A stretch of 49,478 bases of DNA from the NCBI RefSeq assembly GCF_017355885.1, contig NZ_JAFEUU010000023.1, positions 1 to 49,478 on the forward strand. The letters run 5' to 3'. The translations under genes and the position numbers were made by a program. Source of the DNA: Sabulicella rubraurantiaca. GTDB lineage: Bacteria > Pseudomonadota > Alphaproteobacteria > Acetobacterales > Acetobacteraceae. Of this stretch, positions 16,414 through 25,034 are shown piece by piece; within the stretch, counting starts at the first letter, position 1, and each line of letters begins with the position of its first letter. The notes under the pieces were generated by a model. The model searched no databases and was not told where the DNA came from. It was given only the letters and a program-made list of their open reading frames with translations.

Positions 16414-18630
16414 CTAGCGCGCCCAGATGCCGCGGCCGATGGAGCGCGCCCGGTGCTCGGCTTCCAACAGGACGGTTGGTGCATCCTCTTCCGCGCGGCC
16501 GCCGCCATTGAACAGCACCACCTCCGCCAAGTCCCGGTCGCCTGCGCGGCAGTTGTGGTAGCCCGGGCGTTCGGCGGCCGGCGTGCAGGACACCTCGCGG
16601 CCCGCCAGATAGACGGCCATGTCGCGGGCGTACTCGCCTCCGAACCCAATCACGCCAGCGAGCCGCGCGACCTGCCCACCCACCCGCAGCGTGGCAGTGT
16701 CCAGCACGCTCACACGGCCGCGCAGCGCTGGCGCCGCAGGCGGAGCAGGCGGCGCCGCAGCGGCCGCTGGCTGTGGGGCGGGGGGCGCGGCCACCCTGAT
16801 CCGGCTGGCCTCTCCGACAAAGGCTTGCCACATGCGCGCGGGCAGCTCGCCGCCCGTGACGCCGTTGGTGGGGGTGTTGTCGTCATTGCCGACCCAGACG
16901 CCCACGACGATGTCCGGCGTGAAGGCAATGAACCAGGCGTCGCGGTGCTCCTGCGTCGTCCCGGTCTTGCCCGCCACCGGGATCTGCAGCCGGACCGTCC
17001 GGCCGGTGCCCTCGCGCACCGCGCCCACCAGTAGGCTGAGCAACTGTTGCCGCACTGCCGGGGCCAAGGGCGGTTCGCCTGTCGGCTCCGACCGCGTGTA
17101 GAGGGCGCGGTCGCGGGCGCGCACAGCCCGGACCACATGCGGATCCACGCGGCGCCCTGCCGCCACGGAGGCAAAGGTGCCGGTGAGTTCCAGCAACGTG
17201 CTCTCGGCGGTGCCAAGCGCCACGCTCGGCACCGCAGGAAGCTCGGATCGAAGGCCAAGACGCCTTGCGACATCGGCCACGCGCTCGCGTCCCACCGTCT
17301 CGGAGAGCTGCACCGCCACGGTGTTGATGGACTGCGCGAAGGCTTCCCGAAGCGTCGTCGATCCGCGGAACCGTCCGCCAAAGTTCTGCGGCTCCCAGGT
17401 GCCGATGCGTACCGGCCGGTCCACGACGGGGCTGTCGGGGTTGAAGCCGTTCTCCAGCGCGGCCCCATAGACGAACAGCTTGAAAAGCGAGCCGGGCTGG
17501 CGGCGGGCCTGCGTGACGCGGTTGAACTGGGTATCTGCGTAGTCGCGGCCGCCCACGGCGGCGAGCACCGCTCCCTCATGCGTCATGGCGACGAGTGCCG
17601 CCTGCCCGACCCTCGCGCGATCGCCCTCACGGCGCAGGAAGTCTGTTACCACGCGCTCGGCCAGATCCTGCAATTCGGGGTCGAGCGTCGTCCGCGCGGC
17701 GAGATCCACCGGCACAGGGCCAAGAAGTCGACGGACATCGGCTTCCACCCAATCGGCGAACCAGCCGCGGCCGGCCGCCATCTCGGGCGGCGCCTGCAGC
17801 GCGGCAGGTTTGGCACGCGCGGCGTCCGCGTCGCCCTGAGAGGCACGGCCCGTCTCGACCATGGCGGCGAGGACAAGCTCAGCGCGGCGTCGCGCGCCTT
17901 CCATGTTGCGGGTGGGGGCAAGCTGTGACGGGGCGCGAATAAGGCCCGCGAGCATTGCCGCCTCGGCCAGCGTCAGCTCGCCCGCGGCCTTGCCGAAATA
18001 GCGCCGGGCCGCCGCGTCCGCGCCCCAGGCACCCGCACCGAAATAGGCGCTACTGAGGTAGCGGGCGAGGATCTCGTCCTTCGACAGCTGCCGCTCAAGC
18101 CAAAGCGCGATCAATAGCTCCTGTGTCTTGCGCAACAGCGTCCGCTCGGCCGAAAGATACTGCAGGCGCGCAAGCTGCTGGGTGATGGTGCTGCCGCCCT
18201 CGCGCGTGCGGCCGGCCGTCGCATTCCGCAGGCCCGCGCGGAAGACGGCCCGCAGATCCAAGCCGGCATGGTCGCGGAAGCGACGGTCCTCGATTGCCAC
18301 CACCGCGTCCGCAAGCGGCTGCGGCAGCCGGTCGGCCTGGATCGGGTCGCCCCGGAGCGTGCCGCGTGCAGCGAACACGTCACCGGTTCCGGTCTCAAGG
18401 ACGAGGGAGGCGTTCGCACCGGGCTGGGCGGCCATGCCGCCATCCACGGGCAGTGCCAGCAGGCACCAAGCCACCAGAGCCACAGCGCTGCCCAGCGCTA
18501 TGACAAGCCCGAGAGCGAGAACCACCGGCCGGAACAGGAACCGCAGCGGCGCCGCGATCGCGTGCAATGCCCGCATCAGGCGGGGGGCCGGTGGGGGAGA
18601 TCCGGTGTTGTCCTTGGTGGCCGCGCTCAC
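16414..18630 (-). CDS. Bifunctional class A penicillin-binding protein with C-terminal SNase-like domain
   Basis: This 738-residue protein has a membrane anchor at residues 35-60. The GT51 transglycosylase domain has catalytic Glu in EDRRF (114-118), GGSTITQQLA, and RKTQELLIALWLER. The transpeptidase domain has SLFK (Ser381), SIN (434-436) and KTGT (555-558). After an Ala/Pro linker (about 614-635), residues 636-738 look like a staphylococcal-nuclease-fold domain: LDTATLRVGGQVARLAGV, AVYLAGREVSC, GDRDLAEVVL, then AEHRARSIGRGIWA. The usual catalytic D-x-PE motif is absent, so nuclease activity is doubtful. It polymerises and cross-links peptidoglycan in the periplasm. The Pro/Tyr-rich protein gene lies 24 bp upstream. 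Confidence 0.93.
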   Translation of the reverse strand: MSAATKDNTGSPPPAPRLMRALHAIAAPLRFLFRPVVLALGLVIALGSAVALVAWCLLALPVDGGMAAQPGANASLVLETGTGDVFAARGTLRGDPIQADRLPQPLADAVVAIEDRRFRDHAGLDLRAVFRAGLRNATAGRTREGGSTITQQLARLQYLSAERTLLRKTQELLIALWLERQLSKDEILARYLSSAYFGAGAWGADAAARRYFGKAAGELTLAEAAMLAGLIRAPSQLAPTRNMEGARRRAELVLAAMVETGRASQGDADAARAKPAALQAPPEMAAGRGWFADWVEADVRRLLGPVPVDLAARTTLDPELQDLAERVVTDFLRREGDRARVGQAALVAMTHEGAVLAAVGGRDYADTQFNRVTQARRQPGSLFKLFVYGAALENGFNPDSPVVDRPVRIGTWEPQNFGGRFRGSTTLREAFAQSINTVAVQLSETVGRERVADVARRLGLRSELPAVPSVALGTAESTLLELTGTFASVAAGRRVDPHVVRAVRARDRALYTRSEPTGEPPLAPAVRQQLLSLLVGAVREGTGRTVRLQIPVAGKTGTTQEHRDAWFIAFTPDIVVGVWVGNDDNTPTNGVTGGELPARMWQAFVGEASRIRVAAPPAPQPAAAAAPPAPPAAPALRGRVSVLDTATLRVGGQVARLAGVIGFGGEYARDMAVYLAGREVSCTPAAERPGYHNCRAGDRDLAEVVLFNGGGRAEEDAPTVLLEAEHRARSIGRGIWAR

Positions 18631-18654
18631 CGTGTCACACGGCTCACGCGCGCC

Positions 18655-19104
18655 TCACCAGGCCGGATCGACCCACCCTCCCCTGGGGGACGGCGGGGGC
18701 GGAGCGTAGCGGGGGGCTGGGGCATAATAACCATAGGCCGGCGGCGGTGGCGGCGCAGGCGTGTAGTAGTAGACCCGCGGCCGAGGGGGAGGAGGCGCGT
18801 AGTAACCCGGCGGGGAGTATTGGTACTGGTAGTATTCGCGATAGCCGTAGCCGTCGCGGAAATAACCCCGACGTCGACCTCTGCCGCGCCCGCCTTCGCC
18901 ACCTTCACCAACAGCCACCAGCGGCGACTGGCGCGCATCGGCGGGTGGCAGGAAGGAAGCTCCGCCAGCGCGCACCAGTTGCACGCCTCGTCCGCCATCG
19001 GCCCCGTCCTCATCGGAGACTGGAAGGACAACAGGTGCCGCTGCGACCGGGACGGTCAGGTGCACCACTCCGAGCATCGCCGCCGTAATGAGAACTGACC
19101 GCAT
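18655..19104 (-). CDS. Small secreted Pro/Tyr/Gly-rich protein
   Basis: This 149-residue product has a signal peptide (MRSVLITAAMLGVVHL..., cleavage after VAAA). A neutral spacer follows, then an Arg/Gly block (RGRGRRRGYFRDGYGYR) and a long Pro/Tyr-rich tail with repeated YYAPPPP, YYYTPAPPPPP and YGYYAPAP units, ending GGWVDPAW. AGGAGG stands directly before ATG 19104 (2-nt spacing, tight). The gene precedes the penicillin-binding protein by 24 bp on the same strand, so the two are likely cotranscribed and the protein may sit at the cell wall. Composition bias makes homology unreliable; no family is assigned. Confidence 0.7.
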   Translation of the reverse strand: MRSVLITAAMLGVVHLTVPVAAAPVVLPVSDEDGADGGRGVQLVRAGGASFLPPADARQSPLVAVGEGGEGGRGRGRRRGYFRDGYGYREYYQYQYSPPGYYAPPPPRPRVYYYTPAPPPPPAYGYYAPAPRYAPPPPSPRGGWVDPAW

Positions 19105-19220
19105 GACCTCCTCCGCCCGGCAAAGACGTGCCGGCGTGCAAGGCCCACGACCTCGCCTTCACCAAACGCAGAGTTCATTGGAGGGTTTCTCCAGCACGAA
19201 GCCACAGACAGGAGACAGAG

Positions 19221-20621
19221 GTGCCCCCAGCCGAAAGCCCGGTTTTGTCCGCCGTTCCGGGCATTTCGTGGCCGGCCATCCCAGCTGCCAACGGCGCGGC
19301 CTTGCTGTCGGTGCTGTTCCAGCTGGAACAGAGCCAATGGTGGCCGCTCGACCGCTTGCTGCTGCGCCAGCGGGAGCAACTCGCGGCGCTCCTGGCTCAC
19401 GCCGCGGCCCAGGTTCCGTTCTACCGCGAACGCCTGGCCGGGGGCCTCGCCCAACTTCCGCAGACGGAGGACTGGCAGAAGGCGTGGCGTCAGATCCCGA
19501 TCCTCCGCCGCGAGGAGATCCAGGCGGCGGATGCGTCGGGCGCGATGCTGGCCGAGCGGCTTCCGGCGGGGCATGGCGAATGGCGGGAGATCTATACCTC
19601 CGGCTCGACAGGCAGCCCGATCCGTTCGGTGCGAAGCCAGCTATGGGAGTTGATCTGGAGCGCCTTCACCGTCCGCGATCACCTTTGGCACCGGCGTGAC
19701 CTCGGGGGCACCTTCGCGGCCATCCGTGAGAGCGGCAAAGGCAAGGCGCTCTGGCCGGACGGCACCACGGCTCCATCCTGGGGCTACTCCACTGACGCCG
19801 TGTTCGCGACGGGGCCTCTTGTCGCGCTCAACATCACCACGCCGATCGAGCAGCAGGTGGAGTGGCTGTTGCGACGCGATCCCGACTACCTTTTGACGCA
19901 TTCCTCCATCGCGCGGCTGCTGGCCGAGGCGTGCCGAGCAGGCGGCGTCCGGCCGACGCGGCTGCGGCAGGTGATCACGATCTCGGAAAACCTGCGTCCG
20001 GGAGTAAGGGAAGCCTGCCAAGCCGCGTGGGGCGTGCCGCTCGTCGATATCTACAGCACGCGTGAGGCCGGCTACCTCGCGCTGCAGTGTCCGGACCACG
20101 AGCACTACCATGTCCAGGCGGAGGGCGTGTTCCTTGAGGTCTTGCGTGAGGACGGCGAGCCCTGCGGGCCAGGAGAGGTCGGCCGCGTCGTGGTGACGCC
20201 CTTGCACAACCTCGCCATGCCACTGATCCGCTACGACATTGGCGACCTCGCGGAGGTGGGAGAAGCGTGCTCCTGCGGACGCGGGCTTCCCGTGCTGAGG
20301 CGCATACTGGGTCGGACCCAGAACATGCTGGTGCTGCCAAAAGGAGACCGGCATTGGCCCCTGCTCGCCTCCTCCGACCTCCAAGCCATGACGGAAGCGG
20401 CGCCGCCCCTTCGCGGCTACCAGATCGTCCAGCGAGCGATCGACCGGCTTGAGCTGCGGCTGGTCGTGGCGCAGCCGCTTTCCGAGGCCGAGGAAGATGC
20501 GATCACTCGATGGGCAAAGGCGAAGTTCGGCGAGGCGTTCCGTGTTGATCTCGCCTTTCTGAGCGAACTGCCGCGCTCAGCTGCAGGGAAGTTCGAGGAT
20601 TTCTTATGCGAGGTCCCGTGA
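19221..20621 (+). CDS. PaaK-like AMP-binding ligase (COG1541 family)
   Basis: This 466-residue adenylate-forming enzyme resembles phenylacetate-CoA ligase and the CapK/F390-synthetase-like relatives. Motifs: the P-loop YTSGSTGSP, SREAGY-like STREAGYL in place of the usual YG-x-SE, and LIRYDIGD. A CSCGRGLP metal-like motif sits near the C-terminal part, and a late SAAGKFEDF carries the C-terminal lysine. GTG 19221 has AGGAG 6 nt upstream and is preferred over an upstream start at 19128. It activates a carboxylate with ATP. With no pathway genes beside it, the substrate is unknown; polysaccharide-related acyl transfer is an alternative to phenylacetate. Confidence 0.82.
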   Translation: MPPAESPVLSAVPGISWPAIPAANGAALLSVLFQLEQSQWWPLDRLLLRQREQLAALLAHAAAQVPFYRERLAGGLAQLPQTEDWQKAWRQIPILRREEIQAADASGAMLAERLPAGHGEWREIYTSGSTGSPIRSVRSQLWELIWSAFTVRDHLWHRRDLGGTFAAIRESGKGKALWPDGTTAPSWGYSTDAVFATGPLVALNITTPIEQQVEWLLRRDPDYLLTHSSIARLLAEACRAGGVRPTRLRQVITISENLRPGVREACQAAWGVPLVDIYSTREAGYLALQCPDHEHYHVQAEGVFLEVLREDGEPCGPGEVGRVVVTPLHNLAMPLIRYDIGDLAEVGEACSCGRGLPVLRRILGRTQNMLVLPKGDRHWPLLASSDLQAMTEAAPPLRGYQIVQRAIDRLELRLVVAQPLSEAEEDAITRWAKAKFGEAFRVDLAFLSELPRSAAGKFEDFLCEVP

Positions 20622-20868
20622 TCGGATCCAACGCAGCGTCCAGTTTCGACACCGAGCCGGCAAGCGCTTCGCGGCACCGACCCCTGCCGTGGCGATGGGG
20701 CCGGCCGCGAATCACATAGGAGTACAGGCCGCCCTCCTCTTGAAATGCGGCACCGCATCAAGCTGGATCATAGAGAACTGGCGCAACTGCGCGCAAAAAC
20801 GTTGCGTTCTGTTTCGTTGCTTGGCGTAGCCTTTCTGAGGCTTTGCCGAGCCCTGCATTCCTCAATAG

Positions 20869-22032
20869 GTGGGAGGCCCCCTGTCCTCGCTCTACGCCGC
20901 CTTGGCCTGTCTCATAGGATGCGCCCTGCTCTTCCTTGCGGCCTATGAGGTGTATGCGACCGTGCTGCATGCGCGAGCGCGGGCTGGCCCGCTCGCCGAG
21001 ACCTTGAGCCGCCTCGCCTGGAGGGTGGCTCTCGCGGCCACGGGCCGGTTGCCGCGCGAGCGGCGGCACCGGGCGCTGAATCGCGTTGGGCCACTGCTGC
21101 TCCCGACGCTGCTTGCCGCACTCATGGGAGTGCTCAGCCTCGGCTTCGCCTGCATCTACCTGCCCTGGATGCCGGACGGCTTCCGCGTGGATGAAGGCGC
21201 ACAAGACGCGCCGGCTTGGCTCCAGGCGATCTACTTCAGCGGCGTGACCGTGACCACGCTTGGCTATGGCGACATCGTCCCCCGCGTCACGCTCATGCGC
21301 CTGGTCGCCCTGGCAGAGGCCGGGACTGGCTTCGTGGCCATTCCGCTGACCGTTGCCTACTTCCTGACCGTCAACGGCGCGCTGGAGCGACGTCGGGCGG
21401 CAGCGCTCGCTCTGTTCCATGAAGCAGGGCGCGGTCCGGACGCCGCAGCCGCACTTCTGGCGCGCCGTCACCGGAACGGCGAGTTCGTCGGCCTCGACGA
21501 CGTGTTCGCGGAGGCGGCCCGCGCCTTGCAGGCGGTGCTGGAAAGCCAGGTCGAGCATCCGGTGACGCAGTACTTCCATCCGGTCGAGGTCCATGACGGC
21601 CTGCCACGGATGCTGTTCGTGGCCCTGGAGATCGGCGCCGTGCTCCGCGCCTTCCCCGACCCCGACCGCTACCCGGAGGCTTGCGACCACCCGACACTCA
21701 CCGCACTGGAGGAAACGGCGCTCCATGCGCTCGGCGAGGTTGCCGTGTCGATTGGCTTGCGGCGCCGCGCCTCGCCGGCAAGGACGGTGAACGTCGAGCG
21801 CAACGATCTGGCCGACCGGATTGCGAGGACGCGCGCCCGGCTCGCCAAGGCCGGCATTGCTGAGCGGCCGGACGCGGCTGTCGCCATCCGCGCCTATCTG
21901 GAGCATCGGTCGCGTTGGGAGGGGGACCTGAAGATCGTTGCCAGCAGCCTCGGCTATGATTGGGACGAGCTGACCGGGGACCAGGACCCGCGCGCCGCTG
22001 CAGAGGCCGACCGCATGCGCGAGGATGCATGA
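20869..22032 (+). CDS. Two-transmembrane K+ channel (Ion_trans_2) with long cytoplasmic C-terminus
   Basis: This 387-residue protein has an N-terminal helix (residues 7-30), a second hydrophobic segment (75-98), the pore loop with the K+ selectivity filter TVTTLGYGD (filter at about 130-135), and a following helix (ALAEAGTGFVAIPLTVAYFL). The remaining 220 residues are soluble and mostly helical, with no obvious RCK/TrkA_N glycine motif. The GTG start at 20869 has no strong ribosome site, but the first helix requires a start at or near it. The YqhA-like gene follows 50 bp downstream; both encode membrane proteins and may be coexpressed. Confidence 0.85.
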   Translation: MGGPLSSLYAALACLIGCALLFLAAYEVYATVLHARARAGPLAETLSRLAWRVALAATGRLPRERRHRALNRVGPLLLPTLLAALMGVLSLGFACIYLPWMPDGFRVDEGAQDAPAWLQAIYFSGVTVTTLGYGDIVPRVTLMRLVALAEAGTGFVAIPLTVAYFLTVNGALERRRAAALALFHEAGRGPDAAAALLARRHRNGEFVGLDDVFAEAARALQAVLESQVEHPVTQYFHPVEVHDGLPRMLFVALEIGAVLRAFPDPDRYPEACDHPTLTALEETALHALGEVAVSIGLRRRASPARTVNVERNDLADRIARTRARLAKAGIAERPDAAVAIRAYLEHRSRWEGDLKIVASSLGYDWDELTGDQDPRAAAEADRMREDA

Positions 22033-22082
22033 CGTCGCACCCACCGGCCTTTCGTACCGCTACCCGACATCGAGGATCAGCT

Positions 22083-22601
22083 ATGCTGCTCGCGCTCGCC
22101 AAGCTCATCCTCGCCGGACGCTTCCTCCTGATTGTGTTCTTTCTCGGCCTCATGTGGGGCCTCGCTCTCTTTGCGGTGCGCTTCCTGGGCAAGCTCTGGG
22201 AGTTGACCATAGAGCTCTGGCAGAGAAGCGAGGCGGACCTGCTCATCGACGTGCTTCACCTGCTCGACAGCGTCCTCGTTGCCTCGCTCGTCGTGATGGT
22301 GGCGCTATCCTCCTATGACAGCCTGGTGGACCGGCTGCAGGGCGAGGCGGACGAGCAGGAGATGCGCTGGGTGTCGCGCACGGACCATGGCAACCTGAAG
22401 ATCAAGGTGGCGACGGCCATGGTGGCCATCTCCTCGATTCACCTGCTGCAGATCTTTCTCCAGGCCGAGACGCAGAACGAGACGGCGATCTTCTGGCGGG
22501 TGGTCATTCACATGGTCTTTTTGGTGGGTGCCGTGCTGCTCGGCATCCTGGACCGCCTGGGCATGCACCATGGAGATGCCGGCAAGAACGAAAGGGTGTG
22601 A
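22083..22601 (+). CDS. YqhA / UPF0114-family inner-membrane protein
   Basis: This 172-residue protein has four predicted membrane helices. It matches the UPF0114 family (E. coli YqhA) in length and pattern: GRFLLIVFFLGL at the start, IDVLHLLDSVLVASLVVMV, SSYDSLVDRLQGE and KIKVATAMVAISSIHLLQIF. GAGGA lies 6 nt before ATG 22083. Function of the family is not established. It is directly downstream of the K+ channel gene on the same strand. Confidence 0.9.
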   Translation: MLLALAKLILAGRFLLIVFFLGLMWGLALFAVRFLGKLWELTIELWQRSEADLLIDVLHLLDSVLVASLVVMVALSSYDSLVDRLQGEADEQEMRWVSRTDHGNLKIKVATAMVAISSIHLLQIFLQAETQNETAIFWRVVIHMVFLVGAVLLGILDRLGMHHGDAGKNERV

Positions 22602-22719
22602 CGCGAGCCGCCATCCTGCCGGCCCGGCATTGCAGCCTAAACGCGCCAAACTGCCTTGAAATCTTACGGAACTTGTTTGATGCGCTGAGGATGCACCCTC
22701 CGTTAGACCCTCGGTGCAA

Positions 22720-22932
22720 ATGGGCATTAGAACAGCAGAGTACCTTCGGATTCAGGCCAAGCTCGCCGCCAGCCTACAGGACGAAGCGCAGGTGGCGGCG
22801 AGGCATAGCCTGGTCAGTCGCGAGTGCCATGCGATGACCGAAAAGGTCGATCAGCTTTGGATTCGCCTTCGCGTAGCGAGTGCCCCGCGGACAACAGCGA
22901 CGGCCGTCGGGACTTCAGCCAGCACTGCCTAG
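22720..22932 (+). CDS. Possible small helical protein
   Basis: This 70-codon frame starts at ATG 22720. The N-terminal half (EYLRIQAKLAASLQDEAQ, then SRECHAMTEKVDQLW) has the charged amphipathic pattern of small alphaproteobacterial helical proteins. No ribosome site is visible and the C-terminal part looks non-coding, so it may be a truncated gene. Low certainty. Confidence 0.3.
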   Translation: MGIRTAEYLRIQAKLAASLQDEAQVAARHSLVSRECHAMTEKVDQLWIRLRVASAPRTTATAVGTSASTA

Positions 22933-23692
22933 AGTGTTGGAGGGCCGTTCCTCCGAGGCGAGTAACTTGAGATGCTTGCCGGCCCTGGGCCCTGGCCGAG
23001 GAGGCCCGAAGCCGGAGAACATTGGCTGCAGCGCATGACTCAGACCGCCCCGATGTGTCAGACGGGTAGGACGTATCACCGCCGCTTCGTCGAGACCAAT
23101 TCGCACCCGCCGACCACGGTAGAGGCGTTCAGGATGAAGCGGTTCGTTCTGGTGGGGATTACGATCATGGCGTCGCAGGGCCCAGCGCGCAACAAGGCGA
23201 CAGGGACTACGAAATCCGCGACTTCACCCGCACCGAAATCCAGATGATCCCAGGACGCGGCTATCTGGACCAGCACCTATGTAGGTCTAAAGGACTGTGC
23301 CTGGGGCCGCTTGGCCGCCGAAGCCGCGCGGAATTGGTGCCGGAGCAACAACCTGCGGACGTCAGAGACCTTCAACGAGGGCAAAGCTGACGCTGCTCTT
23401 CCGTCAGGCTCTACCAGCACGAGCGGCCGTTGACTGAACGATGGCGAGCGACCCGGACACCAACATAGTGTCCGTCCGCCCCTGAACCTGAGGCGGATCG
23501 TGACGTTTGGCTTGCTTTTGCGGAAGCGATCCGGTGCGAACCGATGAGCGATGGCCGGTGCCGGGGCCGCCGACGGAGGCCTGCTTGCGGCAAGTCACAC
23601 TTTGTCACTCGCTCTACGGCGACGCAGAGTAAAGCATTGGTCCTCCTGCTAACGCTCGGGTCGAGCCTGAACTGGCCGCCAAGGAGGCTTCC
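22933..23692. other. About 760 bp without a supported gene
   Basis: No convincing coding region, RNA gene or terminator was recognised. A short protein-like string (DRDYEIRDFTRTEIQ) is readable on the plus strand near 23200 without start or continuation and may be decayed coding DNA. Confidence 0.4.
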
Positions 23693-24364
23693 ATGTCATT
23701 GCTCCATACACCCTATCTTCTTTCCCGACGTAGGGTCGCCCTGGGCACCGCCTCCATCGCAACTACTCTTGTTGGGACGCGAGGCAATTTTGGCGCCTCA
23801 GCGCAGGGCCTCCCCCTGGTCCCAACGCCGCGCCAGAGCACCGGTCCCTACTATCCGTTAGACTGGTCCGGAGACGTAGATAACGATCTCGTGCGTGTCA
23901 GGGGCGCCGAAGCGGCAGCTCAAGGCATTGTCACGCATGTGCGAGGCCGCGTAGTGGCGTCGACCGGCGAACCTATAGCGGGAGCGACTGTCGAAATTTG
24001 GCAAGCTGACGTGAATGGCCTCTACAGACACCCGCGCGATCAGCGAGGCGTGCGAGACGCCGGGTTCCAGGGACGTGGGCGGATGGTGGTCGGATCAGAT
24101 GGCCGTTTTGCCTTCCGCACGATCAAGCCGGTCCACTACCCGGGACGTACACCGCACATCCACGTCCTCGTCTCGGCTGCGGGCTGGCCCGAGCCGTTTG
24201 TGACTCAGTTGTACGTCGCCGGAGAGCCGCAGAATGAGCGGGACAGCCTATTCAACTCTGTACGCGACCTGCGCCAGCGCGAGGCCATGCTGATGCACTT
24301 TGCCCCCGCCGATCGCATTGAGCAGGGCGCACTGCTGACCGAACGCGATCTTGTAATGTTCTAA
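23693..24364 (+). CDS. Exported intradiol ring-cleavage dioxygenase-like protein
   Basis: This 223-residue protein matches the catalytic fold of protocatechuate 3,4-dioxygenase. It has GPYYP, then a prealbumin-like strand block (VRGRVVASTGEPIAGATVEIWQAD), NGLYRHP with a candidate iron ligand Tyr111, and KPVHYPGRTPHIHV with Tyr149, His155 and His157. These are the two-Tyr, two-His Fe(III) ligands of the family. The N-terminus has twin arginines (SRRRVALG) and a hydrophobic stretch, so Tat export is likely. AAGGAGG stands 5 nt before ATG 23693. No ring-cleavage pathway genes flank it, so the true substrate is uncertain. Confidence 0.85.
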   Translation: MSLLHTPYLLSRRRVALGTASIATTLVGTRGNFGASAQGLPLVPTPRQSTGPYYPLDWSGDVDNDLVRVRGAEAAAQGIVTHVRGRVVASTGEPIAGATVEIWQADVNGLYRHPRDQRGVRDAGFQGRGRMVVGSDGRFAFRTIKPVHYPGRTPHIHVLVSAAGWPEPFVTQLYVAGEPQNERDSLFNSVRDLRQREAMLMHFAPADRIEQGALLTERDLVMF

Positions 24365-24370
24365 GGTGCG

Positions 24371-24493
24371 TTAGCGCCTGAGCCAGCCGAGTGCGGCGGC
24401 GAGACAGAGCATGCCGAGAAAGGATCGTGCGGTCTTGTCGTAACGGGTAGCAGCCGTGCGCCATTTCTTCAGCCGGGCCTAGAGGTACTCCAG
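24371..24493 (-). pseudogene. IS5-family transposase C-terminal remnant
   Basis: The translated minus strand reads LEYL-stop-ARLKKWRTAATRYDKTA, then RSFLGMLCLAAALGWLRR-stop. This is the C-terminus of an IS427/IS5-type transposase, in which an RxATRYDKxxxxFL motif is characteristic. An internal stop and the missing upstream catalytic part show it is dead. It lies just after the intradiol dioxygenase gene. 24494-24912 holds no gene I can support. Confidence 0.7.
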
Positions 24494-24912
24494 AGGCGGG
24501 GGGCTGGCATAGGCCCCGCCGGGATAGGCTACAGGCGCCTCGGGCACGGCAGGGGACAGTCCTTGTATCTGCCGGGGCGCCAGCGCGAGCCCTTCAGAAC
24601 AATTCCAACAATGCATTGAGCATCTGGACCAAACGGGGGAGTTTGCATGCCTGTCTTGGCGCCATGCGCCACACGAGCCGCATGTTGGCCATAAGGAAGC
24701 ATTTACTCTCGGATCGGTCGGAGGCGTCGAGTGCGTATGGCAGTCGCCGCGTTCGGTAGTTTGTCTCCAGGTGACTCACCCGCTCCGACTCTCTGTAGCA
24801 ACGAGAGTTTTTGGCGCGCCGGAACGACCCAGATCGGCCATAGCTCATTCGCCTGATTTCAGGGCAGCGGGCGATACCCCTTTCTGGCGGCGCTTCGCAA
24901 GCAGTGTGAGTT

Positions 24913-24933
24913 TTTCTCACGACCTGTGAGAAA
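24913..24933. promoter_or_regulatory. Perfect 8-bp inverted repeat, candidate operator of cluster A
   Basis: TTTCTCAC, 5 nt, GTGAGAAA. A third GTGAG half-site lies immediately upstream (24906-24910), forming a second overlapping inverted repeat GTGAG-ttttt-CTCAC. The element is 101 bp before the first gene of the molybdenum hydroxylase operon and could bind a dimeric repressor or the LysR protein encoded beyond the operon. Confidence 0.5.
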
Positions 24934-25034
24934 GAGTGGTTTGCGGCGCCAGTCCGTGCCGCCCTATGCCGCCTACCAACGATACACTCGGAGGATGCCC
25001 GCATGCGGCGAGGGCCAGTCCAGGACGCGTGGCG

